Origin: Streptomyces hygroscopicus
Lineage (GTDB): Bacteria; Actinomycetota; Actinomycetes; Streptomycetales; Streptomycetaceae
Assembly (NCBI GenBank): GCA_002021875.1
Contig: CP018627.1
Span: 9,300,001-9,364,000, forward strand
Length of the DNA stretch: 64,000 bases
Reading direction: 5' to 3'
Shown in pieces: positions 41,101 to 53,100 of this stretch; position 1 is the stretch's first letter, and each line of letters begins with the position of its first letter. Made by a program: the position numbers and the translations under genes. The notes under the pieces are model-generated. The model was given only the letters and a program-made list of their open reading frames with translations. It ran no database searches and was not told the origin of the DNA.

Positions 41101-44100
41101 GCGACGAAGTGGGCTGCGGCACGTTGGAAGAGCTGGTCATTGAGACGCCGCTTGTCGTACCCGCGCAAGGGGGTGTCCGTGTTCAGGTCGCGGTGGGCGG
41201 CCCTGAGGAGAACGGCACCCGCTCGGTGGCCGTGTACTCAGCTCGTGAGGACAACGGTGGCGGCACCGGTACGGACGTTTGGACCCGTCACGCTGCCGGC
41301 ACCCTCACGGCGGCGGCTGTCCCCGCTACTGGTTTCGACTTCACGGTGTGGCCGCCGAGCGGTGCGGAGCGGGTGCCGTTCGACGCCGCCGAGTTCTATG
41401 AGGATCTGGCAGACCGCGGCTACGTTTACGGTCCGGCGTTCCAGGGTCTGCGTGGGGTGTGGCGGCGGGGCGAGGAAGTATTCGCCGAGGTCGCTCTGCC
41501 GGACGAGCAGCGTGGTGAGGCGAGCCGTTTCGGGTTGCACCCCGCATTGCTCGACGCCGCCCTGCACAGCGGGTTCGTCCAGCCGGCCGGCACCGAGGCC
41601 GGCATTCGTGTGCCGTTCGCTTGGAACGGGCTGCGCCTGCATGCTGCGGGTGCCTCGGAGTTGCGGGTGCGATCGGTACCGTCCGGGCCGGACGCGGTGT
41701 CGTTGCAAGCGGCCGACGGGGCCGGTGGTCCGGTGCTGAGCCTGCAATCACTGATTGCCCGGCCGGTGGACGTCGAGCAACTGGATCGGGTGGCGACTGA
41801 TGACGGTCGCGACGCGCTGTTCGAGGTGGACTGGACCGAACTACCCGCGCCTGCTCCGGGCGCCGAACCTCTGCCGTCGTGGGCGCTGGTGGCTTCGGCC
41901 GAGGACGTAACGGAACTGGCAGGCGCCACGGAGGTGCCAGCGGTAGCGGTTCTTCAGGCCCTCGGCGGTGATGGCGAACACGACGCGCTCGCCCTGACCG
42001 TCAGGGTGCTCGAGGTCGTCCAGGCGTGGTTCGCTGCTGCGGATCTGGCGGAATCCCGGCTGGTGGTGCTCACACGGGGTGCGGTTCCAGCTGGTGGTGA
42101 GGGGGACGTCAGCGATCCTGCTGGTGCTGCGGTGTGGGGTCTGGTTCGGGCGGCTCAGGCCGAGAACCCGGACCGAATCGTCCTGCTCGATCTCGCTGCC
42201 GACTCCGGCCTCGACCTCGCTGGTACCGGGATGGGCTCGGTTCTGTCTGCCGTATTGGCCGCCGATGAGCCGCAGGTCGCGGTCCGAGGCACCACGCTGT
42301 CCGTGCCGCGGCTCGTTCCTGCCGGTAAGCGGGCCTTGCAGATCCCCGAAGCGCGTGAGTGGCGGTTGAGTGCTACTGGTGGCACGCTCGACAGCCTTGC
42401 TCTGGTGCCGGAGCCCGGTGCTGCGGCGCCGCTGGCTGCGGGCCAGGTCCGCGTTGGTCTGCGGGCGTTGGGCCTCAACTTCCGCGACGTTCTTATCGCG
42501 TTGGGGATGTATCCAGGCGCGGCCGAGCTGGGTGGTGAGGGCGCCGGTGTCGTCCTGGAGGTCGGCGAGGGCGTTACGGGTCTGGCCGTCGGCGATCGGG
42601 TTATGGGTTTGACAGGTGTCGGATATGGACCGGTGGCTGTCGCTGACCATCGGTGTCTGGTCCGGATACCGCAGGGGTGGTCGTTCCAGCAGGCAGCCAC
42701 GGTCCCCGTAGTGTTCCTCACGGCCTATTACGGTTTGCGTGATCTGGCGGGTCTGCGGGCCGGTGAGTCGGTGCTCGTCCACGCTGCTACTGGTGGTGTG
42801 GGTATGGCCGCGACGCAGCTCGCCCGGCATCTGGGCGCCCGGGTGTTCGGCACGGCAAGCCCCGGCAAATGGGGAGTACTACGGGAACTGGGATTCGATG
42901 ATGCCGGCATCGCCTCATCGCGGACGGCGGAGTTCGAGAAGCATTTCCTGACGGGGACCTCGGGCGCCGGAATGGATGTGGTCCTGGACTGTCTGGCCGG
43001 AGAGCTGGTGGATGCCTCGCTGCGGTTGTTGCCGCGCGGCGGCAGGTTCATCGAGATGGGCAAAACCGATATCCGGGATGCGGGCGTTGTCGCCGGAGAA
43101 CATCCGGGGGTGGCTTACCAGGCGTTCGACGTTTTCGATGCCGGCCTCGACCGTATCCAGCAGATGCTCGTCGAATTGGTGGGACTGTTCGAAGCGGGCG
43201 AGCTCACCCCGTTGCCGTTTACTGCATGGGACGTGCGCCGTGCCCCGGACGCATTCCGTTACATGAGTCAGGCCCGGCACGTCGGCAAGATCGTGTTGAG
43301 TGTTCCGGAGCCCCTCGATCTCGAGGGCACGGTTGTGGTGACCGGTGGTACCGGCTCTCTGGGCGCTGTGGTGGCCCGGCACCTGGTTGGTGAGCATGGT
43401 GTGCGCCATCTGGTTCTCGCGAGCCGGCGTGGACCGGACGCCAAGGGAGCGCGAGAGCTGGTCGCCGAACTCGGTGAGGCCGGCGCGACGGTGACGGCGG
43501 TGGCGTGTGATGTCACCGACCGGGACGCGGTGGCGGCACTGCTGGCGGCCGTACCGGCCGAGCATCCACTGACTGGTGTCGTCCATACCGCGGGTGTGTT
43601 GGACGACGGTGTGATCGGAACGCTGACACCGGAACGTGTCGAAAGCGTCTTCGCTCCCAAGGTCACCGCTCTGTGTCATTTGGACGAGCTGACGCGGGAG
43701 ATGGACCTGTCGATGTTCGCGGCGTTCTCATCCGCGGCGGGTGTGTTCGGCTCGGCGGGACAAGGCAACTACGGCGCCGCCAACGCGTTCCTGGACGGTT
43801 GGATGGCCAGGCGCCGCGCTGAGGGATTGCCCGGTATCGCGATGGCCTGGGGCCTGTGGGAACAAACCACGGGCATGACCGCACACCTCAGTCAGGCCGA
43901 CCAGGCACGTATGAGCCGTGGCGGAACACTGCCCATCGGCGTGGCTGAGGGCATGCGGCTGTTCGACGGGGCCCTGCGGATGCCTGCCGCGCTGGCGGTG
44001 CCGATCAAGCTGGACCTGCGGGGGCTGCGCGCTGATGCAGCGGCCGGCCGGGGTACTCTGGCTCTGCTGCGTGCTCTGGTGCATGCCGGTCGGCGGCAGG

Positions 44101-44639
44101 CGCAGGCCGGGGAGAACGGCGGTGGACTTGCCGCGAGGCTCGCCGGTCTCACACCGCAGGAGCAGGAAGCACTGCTGCTCGACCTGGTCCGGGCACAGGT
44201 GGCGATCGTCCTCGGCCACACCGCAGTAGCGAACGTCGAAGCGGACAAAGCGTTCAAGGACGCTGGCTTCGACTCCCTCACCTCGGTCGAGCTGCGCAAC
44301 CGCCTGCGCGAAGCCACCGGCCTCAAGCTGGCGGCGACAGTCGTCTTCGACTACCCCACCCCACTCGCCCTCGCCCGCCACCTGCACGACGAGGCCGACA
44401 TCACCGACGACGCCCAATCACTGGTGAATTCCAAGATTGACGACATCGAATCACTGATCACCGGATCGCTCTCCAACGATGCCAAGAAGGCCGGAGTCAT
44501 ACTCCGTCTCCAGAGGCTGGTGACGAAGCTCAACGGACTCGGCGATCAGAAGACGGACTCTGCAGTGGCAGAGCAACTGGAATCCGCCTCCGCTGATGAG
44601 GTCCTTGACTTCATCAACGAAGAGCTCGGACTCTCCTGA
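38145..44639 (+). CDS. Type I PKS C: extension module 5 (KS-AT-DH-ER-KR-ACP)
   Basis: This single-module synthase of 2,164 residues is very close to PKS B from the AT to the ACP. The N-terminal docking helix is [20 protein letters not shown]. The KS has DTACSSSL. The AT carries GHSGG and, at the specificity site, FASH instead of YASH. The DH has [10 protein letters not shown] (Asp at the usual Gly), YGPAFQG and DAALH. The ER ([11 protein letters not shown]) and KR ([19 protein letters not shown]) look active. The ACP Ser is at 44274-44276. Predicted outcome: a saturated unit if the DH tolerates Asp. A long C-terminal docking tail ends the protein. ATG 38145 is preferred to TTG 38142; AGGAG lies at 38130-38134. 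Confidence 0.96.
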   Translation: MADEDKLRDYLKRVLGEAQRSRQRVLELEAEKSQPVAIVGMACRLPGGVASPQDLWRLVSEGREGVSGFPEDRGWDVEGLFDADPGRAGKSYTDRGGFLPGAGLFDAGFFGISPREALAMDPQQRLLLEVSWEALERAGIDPGALKGSDVGVFSGVITQGYGMRGETPPELGGYLATGVVSSVASGRVSYVFGFEGPAITVDTACSSSLVAMHLAAQALRQGECSMALAGGATVMANPATFVEFSRQRVMSSDGRCKAYSATADGTGWAEGAGVVVLELLSEARRNGHQVLAVIRSSAVNQDGASNGLTAPNGPSQQRVIRKALASAGLSAADVDVVEGHGTGTVLGDPIEAQALLATYGQNRHPERPLWLGSLKSNLGHTQAAAGVASVIKTVEALRHGVMPATLHADTPSSQVDWSAGAVELLTEARDWPDTGRPRRAAVSSFSMSGTNAHLILEHSPEPQAESVSEPVSDVVPLVVSARSARSLVGQAQRLASFVGSQSDVVLPEVAAALVSRRAVLSERAVVVAGSRDEALSGLGALARDESHPGVVTGGSLGAAVSGRKVLVFPGQGSPWVGMGRELLDCSAVFAARVGECAVALERWVDWSLVDVLRGDCSAEFFEREDVRQPASFAVMVGLAAVWESVGVVADVVVGHSGGEVAAAYVSGALSLEDAVRVVAVRSQIISGVLSGRGGMASVGLSEEEVVARLQEWDGRVEIGAVNSPSSVVISGDAEALGQALDALAADGVSARRIEVDFASHSRQVEAAEEILREAFADIRAQAPLIPFYSTVTGEWVREAGVLDGGYWYRNLRSQVRFGPAIADLLADGHTVFVESSAHPALVWLINEIADEANTEVLVSGSLRYEDGGLRRLFTSMADLFVRGISVDWSGILAPKTDASRVDLPTYAFEHEHYWLPTMSTTDAASLGLSGADHPLLGAVVAVPETDGVLGTSWLSLRTHPWLADHAVGDVVLVPGTGLAELVVRAGDEVGCGTLEELVIETPLVVPAQGGVRVQVAVGGPEENGTRSVAVYSAREDNGGGTGTDVWTRHAAGTLTAAAVPATGFDFTVWPPSGAERVPFDAAEFYEDLADRGYVYGPAFQGLRGVWRRGEEVFAEVALPDEQRGEASRFGLHPALLDAALHSGFVQPAGTEAGIRVPFAWNGLRLHAAGASELRVRSVPSGPDAVSLQAADGAGGPVLSLQSLIARPVDVEQLDRVATDDGRDALFEVDWTELPAPAPGAEPLPSWALVASAEDVTELAGATEVPAVAVLQALGGDGEHDALALTVRVLEVVQAWFAAADLAESRLVVLTRGAVPAGGEGDVSDPAGAAVWGLVRAAQAENPDRIVLLDLAADSGLDLAGTGMGSVLSAVLAADEPQVAVRGTTLSVPRLVPAGKRALQIPEAREWRLSATGGTLDSLALVPEPGAAAPLAAGQVRVGLRALGLNFRDVLIALGMYPGAAELGGEGAGVVLEVGEGVTGLAVGDRVMGLTGVGYGPVAVADHRCLVRIPQGWSFQQAATVPVVFLTAYYGLRDLAGLRAGESVLVHAATGGVGMAATQLARHLGARVFGTASPGKWGVLRELGFDDAGIASSRTAEFEKHFLTGTSGAGMDVVLDCLAGELVDASLRLLPRGGRFIEMGKTDIRDAGVVAGEHPGVAYQAFDVFDAGLDRIQQMLVELVGLFEAGELTPLPFTAWDVRRAPDAFRYMSQARHVGKIVLSVPEPLDLEGTVVVTGGTGSLGAVVARHLVGEHGVRHLVLASRRGPDAKGARELVAELGEAGATVTAVACDVTDRDAVAALLAAVPAEHPLTGVVHTAGVLDDGVIGTLTPERVESVFAPKVTALCHLDELTREMDLSMFAAFSSAAGVFGSAGQGNYGAANAFLDGWMARRRAEGLPGIAMAWGLWEQTTGMTAHLSQADQARMSRGGTLPIGVAEGMRLFDGALRMPAALAVPIKLDLRGLRADAAAGRGTLALLRALVHAGRRQAQAGENGGGLAARLAGLTPQEQEALLLDLVRAQVAIVLGHTAVANVEADKAFKDAGFDSLTSVELRNRLREATGLKLAATVVFDYPTPLALARHLHDEADITDDAQSLVNSKIDDIESLITGSLSNDAKKAGVILRLQRLVTKLNGLGDQKTDSAVAEQLESASADEVLDFINEELGLS
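38250..38662 (+). repeat. KS N-terminal repeat, module 5 copy (pairs with 44788-45200)
   Basis: These 413 bp match the start of the module 6 KS at offset 6,538 with only about four or five base differences. The match begins right after the docking helix and ends at the point where the two KS domains diverge (LGGYLAT versus LGGLVGT). Confidence 0.85.
39846..40399 (+). repeat. AT repeat, module 5 copy
   Basis: This is the module 5 copy, identical to module 1 over 554 bp. Identity with module 1 resumes for another 182 bp at 40464-40645 (19882-20063 in module 1). The short gap between contains the specificity motif (FASH here, YASH in module 1). Confidence 0.92.
40921..44388 (+). repeat. DH-ER-KR-ACP duplication, module 5 copy
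   Basis: This is the partner of 34381-37840. The two proteins diverge again in their C-terminal docking tails. Confidence 0.8.
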
Positions 44640-44691
44640 GAAATCACGCCTTCACTGATTGCCGCTCCCCAGCCCAGCTAAGGAATCGAAG

Positions 44692-47600
44692 ATGGCCACG
44701 GCCGAGAAGCTCCTCAAGTCCCTCAAGCTTGTCACAGCCGAGCTGCACGCCCTACGGCAACAGGTCGCGCGCGGAACCGACGAGCCGGTAGCGATTGTGG
44801 GTATGGCGTGCCGTCTTCCGGGTGGTGTGGCGAGCCCTCAGGACCTGTGGCGGTTGGTTAGTGAGGGTCGGGAGGGTGTGTCGGGTTTTCCTGAGGGTCG
44901 TGGCTGGGATGTGGAGGGGTTGTTCGACGCTGATCCGGGTAGGGCGGGTAAGTCGTACACCGACCGGGGTGGGTTTTTGCATGGGGCGGGCCTGTTCGAT
45001 GCGGGCTTTTTTGGGATTTCGCCGCGTGAGGCGTTGGCGATGGATCCGCAGCAGCGGTTGTTGCTGGAGGTCTCGTGGGAGGCGTTGGAGCGGGCCGGGA
45101 TCGACCCAGGGACGTTGAAAGGATCGGATGTCGGTGTCTTCTCCGGTGTGATCACCCAGGGGTACGGGATGCGGGGAGAGACCCCGCCGGAACTGGGCGG
45201 TCTCGTCGGGACAGGGTCGACGGCGAGTGTGGCGTCCGGCCGTGTGTCGTACGTGTTCGGCTTCGAAGGGCCGTCGGTGTCCGTCGACACGGCGTGTTCG
45301 TCCTCGCTGGTGGCGATGCACTTGGCGGCGCAGGCGCTACGTCAGGGTGAGTGCTCGATGGCGTTGGCGGGTGGTGCGACGGTGATGGCGAACCCATCCA
45401 CGTTCGTCGAGTTCTCCCGTCAGCAGGGGTTGTCGTCCGACGGTCGGTGCAAGGCCTTCTCCGCTGCCGCGGATGGTACGGGTCTGGCCGAGGGCGCTGG
45501 TGTCGTGGTCCTGGAACTGTTGTCAGAGGCCCGGCGTAACGGGCATCAGGTGCTTGCGGTCATCCGGAGTTCTGCGGTCAATCAGGATGGTGCGTCGAAT
45601 GGTTTGACGGCGCCGAATGGGCCGTCGCAGCAGCGGGTGATTCGTAAGGCGCTTGCCAGTGCGGGTTTGTCGGCGGCTGATGTGGATGTGGTGGAGGGGC
45701 ATGGCACGGGCACGGTGCTCGGTGATCCCATCGAAGCGCAGGCGCTGCTGGCGACGTACGGCCAGGACCGGGAACCCGAGCGTCCATTGTGGCTCGGTTC
45801 GCTGAAGTCGAACGTGGGCCATACTCAGGCCGCCGCCGGTGTGGCTGGTGTGATCAAGATGGTGGAGGCGTTGCGGCACGGCGTGATGCCGGCCACGTTG
45901 CACGCCGATACCCCGTCGTCACAGGTGGACTGGTCGGCGGGTGCGGTGGAGCTGCTGACCGAGGCTCGCGACTGGCCCGATACCGGCCGACCTCGCCGTG
46001 CTGCGGTGTCCTCCTTCGGCGTGAGTGGGACCAACGCGCACCTGATCCTCGAACAGGCTCCTGTGGAGCAGTCCGCAGTGCCGGTGCCTGGGGAGTCGGG
46101 GCTGGTGGGAACCGATGGGGGAGTGGTGCCGCTGGTCCTGTCAGCGCGTGGTGCGGCTGGACTGGCGGGGCAGGCGGACAGGTTGGGGTCGTTCCTGTCC
46201 GCACACACCGACCTCGACCTGGCCGAGGTCGCTCGGTCGCTGGTGTCGACGCGGGGTGCGCTGTCCGATCGGGCCGTGATCGTGGCGGGGAGCCGGGATG
46301 AGGCTCTGACAAGTCTCGACGCCCTCGCGCTGGGCCATTCCGCGGCAGGCGTGGTGACAGGCTCGGCACGGGACCCGAACGCAGCCGGCCGGGTGGTGTT
46401 CGTGTTTCCGGGGCAGGGCGCTCAGTGGGCCGGAATGGGCGCGGATCTGCTGGAGTCGTCGTCGGTGTTCGCGACCCGGTTCGATGAGTGTGCCCGTGTG
46501 CTGGACCCGCTGACAGGTTGGTCCTTGATGGATGTGGCACACGGGGCGGAGCGGGCTCCGTCGCTGGATGCCGTTGATGTCGTGCAACCGTTGTCGTGGG
46601 CGGTGATGGTCTCGCTGGCTGCGGTGTGGCAGGCCGCGGGCGTGGTGCCCGACGCTGTGGTGGGTCATTCACAAGGTGAGATCGCCGCAGCGTGTGTGGC
46701 TGGTGGATTGTCGCTGGACGATGCGGCTCGGGTGGTGGTGCTCCGCAGTCGTGCGATCGCGGCGGGTCTGTCGGGACATGGCGGCATGGTGTCCGTCGCC
46801 TGTGATGTGCGGCGGGCGCGGGAGCTGCTCGCGGCCTGGCCGGATCGTGTGGAGGTCGCGGCGGTCAACGGTCGCGCGTCGGTAGTGGTCGCGGGTGACC
46901 CGGATGCTCTGAGCGAGCTGCTGGCTGTGTGTGAGACGGAGGGCGTGCGGGCGCGGCGGATCCCGGTGGACTACGCCTCGCATTCGGCACACGTGGAGGC
47001 GATCGAGCAAAACCTGATGGACACCCTGGTGGGAATCAGGCCCCAGCCGGGTTCTGTCCCGTTCTACTCCACGGTGACCGGTGGTCTGCTGGACATGGCC
47101 GCTCTGGGAGCGGGGTACTGGTACCGGAACCTGCGTCAGACAGTCCAGTTCGCCCCGGTCATCCGCTCCTTGGCAGCCGGCGGGCACGGCGTGTTCGTCG
47201 AGGTCAGCTCCCACCCTGTCCTGGCTCCCGCTATTGAGGAGACCGTGGAGGGGGCAGCCGCAGGTCCCGTAGTGGTGATCGGGACGTTGCGTCGTGAGGA
47301 GAGCGGTCCGCGTCGAGTACTGGAGGCGCTGGGCCGACTGCATGCCCATGGTGTCGCGGTTGATTGGCCGGCCGTGGTCGGGCGCAGTGCCGGACGGCCG
47401 ATGGAACTGCCGACATATGCCTTCCAGCAGGAGCACTTCTGGCTGGCAGGCGGGGCGGGCACCAATGACGCCACCGCCCTCGGTCTGGGCGTGGTGGATC
47501 ATCCCCTTCTGGGGGCGGTGACCTCGTTGCCCGGTTCCGGAGGTGTCCTGTTCGCTTCCCGCTGGTCCCGGCGTACCCACCCCTGGCTCTCCGATCATGC

Positions 47601-50148
47601 TGCCGGCACGGAACTGGTTTTTGCCGAGGCGTTTGTCGAGGTGCTGCTGCGTGCGGCTGATGAGGTCGGCTGCGGGCTGCTTGCTGAACTCGACGTCGAG
47701 GTCCCCTTGCGGCTGCCTCCGCACGGTGGCGTACGAGTGCACATCGAGATCGGCGAACCGGATGAGTCCGGTGAACGCCGGGCCCATGTGTACTCCCGGT
47801 GCGAGGACGCGGCTGAGCAGGAGGACTGGACCCGCCACATCACGGCCCTCATCGCACCCGACAGCAGCCTGCCCGACTTCGAGCTGACTCAATGGCCACC
47901 GCAGGGCAGCACGGCGGTGGATGTACTCGGTCATGAGGGGCTGGACGCGGTCTGGACACGGGGTGGGGAGATTTTCGCGGAAGTCTCCTTGCCCGAGGAA
48001 TCTGCGGAATCCGGCAAGTTCTGTCTGCATCCCGTACTGCTCGAAGCCGCAGCGGGTGCACGGTCCTCGACCGAACCGGCTGCGGAGTACTCAGAGCCGG
48101 AACTCCGAACCCTGTGGCGGCACGTACGCCTGCACGCTACCGGCGCCTCGATGCTGCGCGTGCACGTGCTGCCGGGCGCCTCTGGCACCTTCGGTCTGCG
48201 TCTTGCCGACGCGGCGGGAGCTCCGGTCGCGTCGGTGGCAGCGATTACGGTCCGCTCGACCTCACCAGAGGAGCTCAGCGCCGTTCCGGGATCGCGTGGG
48301 TTGCGAGATTCCTTGTTCCGGATGGAATGGTCGGAGTCGGCGGTGTCGTCTTCGGGTGGTTCTGCCGAGGTCCGGTGTGTGTCCACAGGTGCGGATCTGG
48401 CGGCGCTGGTGTCGGCCGGGACGCCGACGGCTGTGGTGGTGGCCGACCTGACGGACCTGTCGGGCGGGCTTCGGCCGGTCCTGGTGCAGGCGTTGGAGCT
48501 GGTGCAGGGGTGGTTGGCGGAACCGGCGCTGGACGGCATCCGGCTGGTGGTGGTGACCCCGGATGTCAGCGATCCGGTGGCTGCCGCGGTGTGGGGCCTG
48601 GTGCGTTCGGCGCAGGCTGAGCATCCGGACCGGTTCGTCCTGGTGAGTACGGACGGCACGGACGAGGGTACGGAGGCGCCTCGGCGTATGCCTGTGGGCG
48701 TACTGGCGGATGTGCACGCATCCGGCGAGCCGCAGGTCGCACTCCGATCGGGCGCGGTCCTCGTCCCGCGTCTCGCTCGTGTCGCCGATACAGACCAGGC
48801 TTCCACCGGCCGTCGTCTCAACCCCGATGGCACCGCGCTGATAACCGGTGGTACCGGTGCGCTCGGTGCGCTGGTGGCCCGGCATCTGGTCGTCGAGCAC
48901 AAGATCCGGAGTCTGGTCCTGGTAAGTCGTCGGGGCCCGGGCGCCCCGGGGGCCGCCGATCTCGACGCGGAGCTGACTGCCCTGGGTGCCCGCGTGCGAA
49001 TTGTCGCCTGCGACATCGCAGACCGAGAGGCGGCCGGGGAACTGATCGCCTCTGTACCGCGGGACGCGCCGCTCACCGCTGTGGTGCACACGGCCGGTGT
49101 GTTCGACGACGGCGTGGTCACGGCCCTTACACCGGAGCGGCTTGACGCGGTTCTCCGCCAGAAGGCGGACGCGGCGCTGGTCCTGGACGAGCTGACCCGC
49201 CACCTGGACTTGGCGGCCTTCGTCCTGTTCTCTTCCGCCGCCGGAACTTTCGGCAACCCCGGCCAGGGAAACCTGGCCGCCTCGAACGCGTATCTTGACG
49301 CGCTGGCGGTACTACGCCGGGCTGCCGGGCTACCCGCCACATCTGTTGCCTGGGGGGTGTGGGACCAGACCGGCATCAGCGGGGACCTGGGCGTGGCCGA
49401 TCAGCGGAGGATGGCCCGGTGGGGCCTGGTCGCACACTCCGCCCAGGAGGGTCTGGAGCTGTTCGACGCGGCGCTGCAGGCAGACGACGCGGTGCTCGTG
49501 GCCGCGAGGCTGGACTTCGCCGGGCTGCGCGCCCAGGCCGCCTCCGAACCCGTACACCCACTGCTGCGGCGCCTCGTGCGGGCCGGCCGTCGCGCAGCTC
49601 AGCAGGCACCCTTCCGCGAGGGCAGCCTCGCCGGACAGCTGGCTGCCACGCCCCCGGTTCAGCGGGAGCAGATCCTGCTGGATCTGGTGCGGCGCGAGGT
49701 CGCTGTGGTCCTCGGCTATTCGACACCACGCAAGGTCGACCCCGACCGGGCCTTCCAGGACGTCGGGTTCACCTCGGTGCTGGCCGTCGAACTCCGTAAC
49801 CGACTCGCCGGGCTCGCAGGGATCCGGCTCCCGGCATCGATCGCCTTCGACCATCCCACACCGCGGCGCATGATGCGCCATCTGCTCGCGGAACTGTGCC
49901 CAGAGGATGGCAGCGAGTCGGCGGATCGGGAGGATGAGATCCGGAGGGCCCTGGCGACCACACCTCTGTCCCGGTTCCGCGAGCTTGGGCTCATGGAGCA
50001 GATCCTGCACCTGGTGGCGCATCCCAGTGGTGAAAGTGCCGCAGCACCGGACACCGCCGAACCGAAGCAGGACGCCGAGCCGCTGATCGCGGAGATGGAC
50101 GTCGACAACCTTGTGAAGCGGGCGATGGAAAAGGCCCGGAAGCCGTAG
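44692..50148 (+). CDS. Type I PKS D: extension module 6 (KS-AT-(DH)-(KR)-ACP)
   Basis: This single-module synthase has 1,818 residues and no ER. The KS is normal; the AT has GHSQG and YASH (methylmalonyl-type). The DH is degenerate: [10 protein letters not shown] for HxxxGxxxxP, LLEAAAG for LLDAALH, and no YGP region. The KR keeps GGTGALG and Ser, but the catalytic Tyr is Leu ([12 protein letters not shown] at 49273-49275), so the module probably leaves a ketone. The ACP reads GFTSVLAV (Ser 49774-49776) instead of GFDSL. ATG 44692 is chosen over 44659 because AAGGA lies at 44680-44684. The C-terminal tail ([16 protein letters not shown]) resembles that of PKS A. Its stop overlaps the frame of PKS E. 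Confidence 0.95.
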   Translation: MATAEKLLKSLKLVTAELHALRQQVARGTDEPVAIVGMACRLPGGVASPQDLWRLVSEGREGVSGFPEGRGWDVEGLFDADPGRAGKSYTDRGGFLHGAGLFDAGFFGISPREALAMDPQQRLLLEVSWEALERAGIDPGTLKGSDVGVFSGVITQGYGMRGETPPELGGLVGTGSTASVASGRVSYVFGFEGPSVSVDTACSSSLVAMHLAAQALRQGECSMALAGGATVMANPSTFVEFSRQQGLSSDGRCKAFSAAADGTGLAEGAGVVVLELLSEARRNGHQVLAVIRSSAVNQDGASNGLTAPNGPSQQRVIRKALASAGLSAADVDVVEGHGTGTVLGDPIEAQALLATYGQDREPERPLWLGSLKSNVGHTQAAAGVAGVIKMVEALRHGVMPATLHADTPSSQVDWSAGAVELLTEARDWPDTGRPRRAAVSSFGVSGTNAHLILEQAPVEQSAVPVPGESGLVGTDGGVVPLVLSARGAAGLAGQADRLGSFLSAHTDLDLAEVARSLVSTRGALSDRAVIVAGSRDEALTSLDALALGHSAAGVVTGSARDPNAAGRVVFVFPGQGAQWAGMGADLLESSSVFATRFDECARVLDPLTGWSLMDVAHGAERAPSLDAVDVVQPLSWAVMVSLAAVWQAAGVVPDAVVGHSQGEIAAACVAGGLSLDDAARVVVLRSRAIAAGLSGHGGMVSVACDVRRARELLAAWPDRVEVAAVNGRASVVVAGDPDALSELLAVCETEGVRARRIPVDYASHSAHVEAIEQNLMDTLVGIRPQPGSVPFYSTVTGGLLDMAALGAGYWYRNLRQTVQFAPVIRSLAAGGHGVFVEVSSHPVLAPAIEETVEGAAAGPVVVIGTLRREESGPRRVLEALGRLHAHGVAVDWPAVVGRSAGRPMELPTYAFQQEHFWLAGGAGTNDATALGLGVVDHPLLGAVTSLPGSGGVLFASRWSRRTHPWLSDHAAGTELVFAEAFVEVLLRAADEVGCGLLAELDVEVPLRLPPHGGVRVHIEIGEPDESGERRAHVYSRCEDAAEQEDWTRHITALIAPDSSLPDFELTQWPPQGSTAVDVLGHEGLDAVWTRGGEIFAEVSLPEESAESGKFCLHPVLLEAAAGARSSTEPAAEYSEPELRTLWRHVRLHATGASMLRVHVLPGASGTFGLRLADAAGAPVASVAAITVRSTSPEELSAVPGSRGLRDSLFRMEWSESAVSSSGGSAEVRCVSTGADLAALVSAGTPTAVVVADLTDLSGGLRPVLVQALELVQGWLAEPALDGIRLVVVTPDVSDPVAAAVWGLVRSAQAEHPDRFVLVSTDGTDEGTEAPRRMPVGVLADVHASGEPQVALRSGAVLVPRLARVADTDQASTGRRLNPDGTALITGGTGALGALVARHLVVEHKIRSLVLVSRRGPGAPGAADLDAELTALGARVRIVACDIADREAAGELIASVPRDAPLTAVVHTAGVFDDGVVTALTPERLDAVLRQKADAALVLDELTRHLDLAAFVLFSSAAGTFGNPGQGNLAASNAYLDALAVLRRAAGLPATSVAWGVWDQTGISGDLGVADQRRMARWGLVAHSAQEGLELFDAALQADDAVLVAARLDFAGLRAQAASEPVHPLLRRLVRAGRRAAQQAPFREGSLAGQLAATPPVQREQILLDLVRREVAVVLGYSTPRKVDPDRAFQDVGFTSVLAVELRNRLAGLAGIRLPASIAFDHPTPRRMMRHLLAELCPEDGSESADREDEIRRALATTPLSRFRELGLMEQILHLVAHPSGESAAAPDTAEPKQDAEPLIAEMDVDNLVKRAMEKARKP
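44788..45200 (+). repeat. KS N-terminal repeat, module 6 copy
   Basis: This is the partner of 38250-38662. Together with the module 1-derived block further downstream it makes the module 6 KS a mosaic. Confidence 0.85.
45643..45893 (+). repeat. KS repeat, module 6 copy (identical to 18523-18773)
   Basis: This is the second copy of the 251-bp identical KS block, inside PKS D. Much of the same KS also matches module 5. Confidence 0.9.
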
Positions 50149-50177
50149 TGGACGCACGCCGGAACAGGGAGATAGCA

Positions 50178-53100
50178 GTGGCCAGTTCAGAGAGCAAGGT
50201 CGTCGAAGCACTGCGCGCTTCACTGATGGAGAACGAACGGCTGGAGAACGAGGTCCAGAGCATCCGCGACAGCCTCACCGAGCCGATCGCCATCGTCGGC
50301 ATGGCGTGCCGGTTCCCCGGGGGGGTGTCGTCGCCGGAAGAGTTGTGGGAATTGATCGCGGACGGCCGTTCCGCGGTCGAGGGGTTCCCCACCAACCGGG
50401 GCTGGGACCTGGAGAACCTGTACGACCCGGACCTCGACCGGCCCGGCACGACGTACGTACGGGAGGGCGCGTTCCTACACGACGCGGGCGAGTTCGACGC
50501 CGGCTTCTTCGGCATCTCCCAAAGCGAGACGATGGTCATGGACCCACAGCAGCGCCTGATGCTGGAAACATCTTGGGAGGCGTTCGAACGGGCGGGCATC
50601 GACCCGGCCGCTATGCGTGGCAAGAACGTCGGCGTGTTCGCCGGCATGGCCGCCGGGCAGGAATACGGGACCGCTTTCCACAGCATCCCCGACGAGCTCG
50701 AGGGCTACGTGATGACCGGCGGTCTGGCGAGCGTCCTTTCGGGACGGGTCTCCTATACGTTCGGATTCGAGGGGCCGGCAGTCACGATCGACACGGCCTG
50801 CTCCTCGTCCCTGGTGGCCCTGCACATGGCAGCGCAGTCCCTGCGTTCGGGCGAGTCGTCGCTGGCGCTGGTCGGAGGCACCAACGTGATGGCCACGCCC
50901 GCTGCCTTCGTGCTGACCGCGCGTGCAGGAGGCCTGGCGAAGGACGGCCGGTGCAAGGCGTTCGCGGCATCCGCGGATGGAACGAACTGGGCCGAGGGCG
51001 TGGGCGTCCTGCTGCTGGAGCGGCTCTCCGATGCCGTCCGCAACGGCCGTGAGGTCCTCGGCGTCGTACGGGCCACCGCGGTGAACCAGGATGGCGCGTC
51101 CAACGGACTCGCCGCGCCCAACGGGCCCTCGCAGCAGCGGGTGATCCGCCAGGCACTCGCGGCCGGCGGCCTGTCGCCGGCCGAAGTCGACATCGTCGAG
51201 GCGCACGGCACCGGAACCGCCCTCGGCGACCCCATCGAGGCACAGGCGCTCCTCACCACCTATGGTCAGAACCGTGCCCCCGGACTGCCGCTGTGGCTCG
51301 GTTCGGTGAAGTCGAACCTTGGACACGCGGGCGCTGCGGCGGGCGTCGCCGGTGTGATCAAGATGGTGATGGCGATGCGGCATGGTGTGCTGCCGCGGAC
51401 ACTGCATGTGGACGAGCCGACGCCTGAGGTCGACTGGTCTGCCGGAGCGGTCGAGCTGCTGACCGAGGCGCACGAGTGGCCCGAGGCCGGCCGTCCTCGC
51501 CGTGCGGGGGTCTCCGGCTTCGGCGCCAGCGGCACCAACGCACACGTCATCCTGGAGCAGGCGACCGAGCAGACATCCGGGAACCTGCCCGACGAGAAGG
51601 CACGCGTGCTGGGCGACTCGGTTGTGCCGCTGGTCGTCTCGGCCCGTGGCAAGGCGGGTCTTGCCGGCCAGGCTCGCCGTCTCGGCTCGTTCCTGACACA
51701 GCGTCAAGAAACAGACGTGCTCGACGTCGGCCAGTCGCTGGTGCGGAGCCGGGGTCCACTCCCGGACCGTGCGGTCGTGCTCGCCGCGGACCGGGACGAG
51801 GCGCTGGCCGGACTCGACGCGGTGGCCCGCGCCGAGTCCGCGCCCGGTGTGGTCACGGGATTTGCCGAGAGCACAGTGGGCCGGACCGTCCTCGTGTTCC
51901 CCGGCCAGGGCACACAGTGGGCGGGAATGGGAGCGGAACTGCTCGAAGCCTCACCTGTGTTCGCAACCAGGATGACCGAGTGCGCCGAGGTGCTCGACCC
52001 GCTCACCGGCTGGTCGCTGCTCGATGTGGTACGGCAGGTGGAGGGCGCCCGGTCTCTTGAAGACGTCGACGTCTTGCAGCCGGTGTCGTGGGCACTGATG
52101 GTGTCGCTGGCCGCGTTGTGGGAGGCGTGCGGGGTCGTCCCGGACGCGGTCGTGGGTCATTCCCTGGGCGAGATCGCCGCTGCCTGCTATGCCGGTGCGC
52201 TGTCCCTTCCCGACGCCGCCCGCCTCATGGTTCACCGGTCCAGGATTGCCGAAGCCGAGCTGGTGGGACGCGGAGGAATGGCGTCCCTCACCGCCGATGT
52301 CAAGGCCGTCTCCGTGCTGATCGAGGAGTGGCCGGGTCTGGAGATCGCCGCGGTCAACGGACCCGCCTCCGTGGTCGTGACCGGTGAACTGCCCTCCCTG
52401 GAAGAGCTGCTCGCCCGATGCGAAGCCGACGGCATCCGCGCCCGCAGGATTCGCGGCATCAACGGCGCCGCACACTCCTCACAGATCGACGTGCTGCACG
52501 ACTCTTTCCTGGAGGCCCTCGCCTCGGTCTCCGCCGGGCCTTCGCGCGTACCGCTGTACTCCACGGTGACCGGGCGACTCCACGACACCACGGAGTTCGA
52601 CGTCGAGCACTGGTTCCGCAACATGCGGCAGACCGTGCAGTTCGACCCGGCCATCCGGTCCCTGGTCGGCGACGGGCACGGCGTGTTCATCGAGGTCAGT
52701 GCTCATCCTGTGCTGACGTCGAGCGTCCAGGACGTGCTGGAGGACCTCGATGCCGGACCGGCTGTCGTCACCGGGACGCTGCGCCGCGACGACGGCGGCC
52801 CGCGCCGGTTCCTCGCCTCGCTGGCCCACCTGTACGCCCACGGCGTACGGGTCAACTGGGAAGCCGTCCTCGGCCGCGGCAGGGAACGGCCCGTAGACCT
52901 GCCGACGTACGCCTTCCAGCGCCAGCGGTACTGGCTGGAGACGGCGGAGTCCCGTGGGGACGCACCGGGCCTCGGTCTGGAGGTAGCGAACCATCCCCTG
53001 CTCGGCGCGGTTACCGAGATCCCCGGCTCGGACGGCGTGCTGTTCACTTCCCGGCTGTCGCTGCGCACACACCCCTGGCTCGCCGACCACGCGGGCGCCG

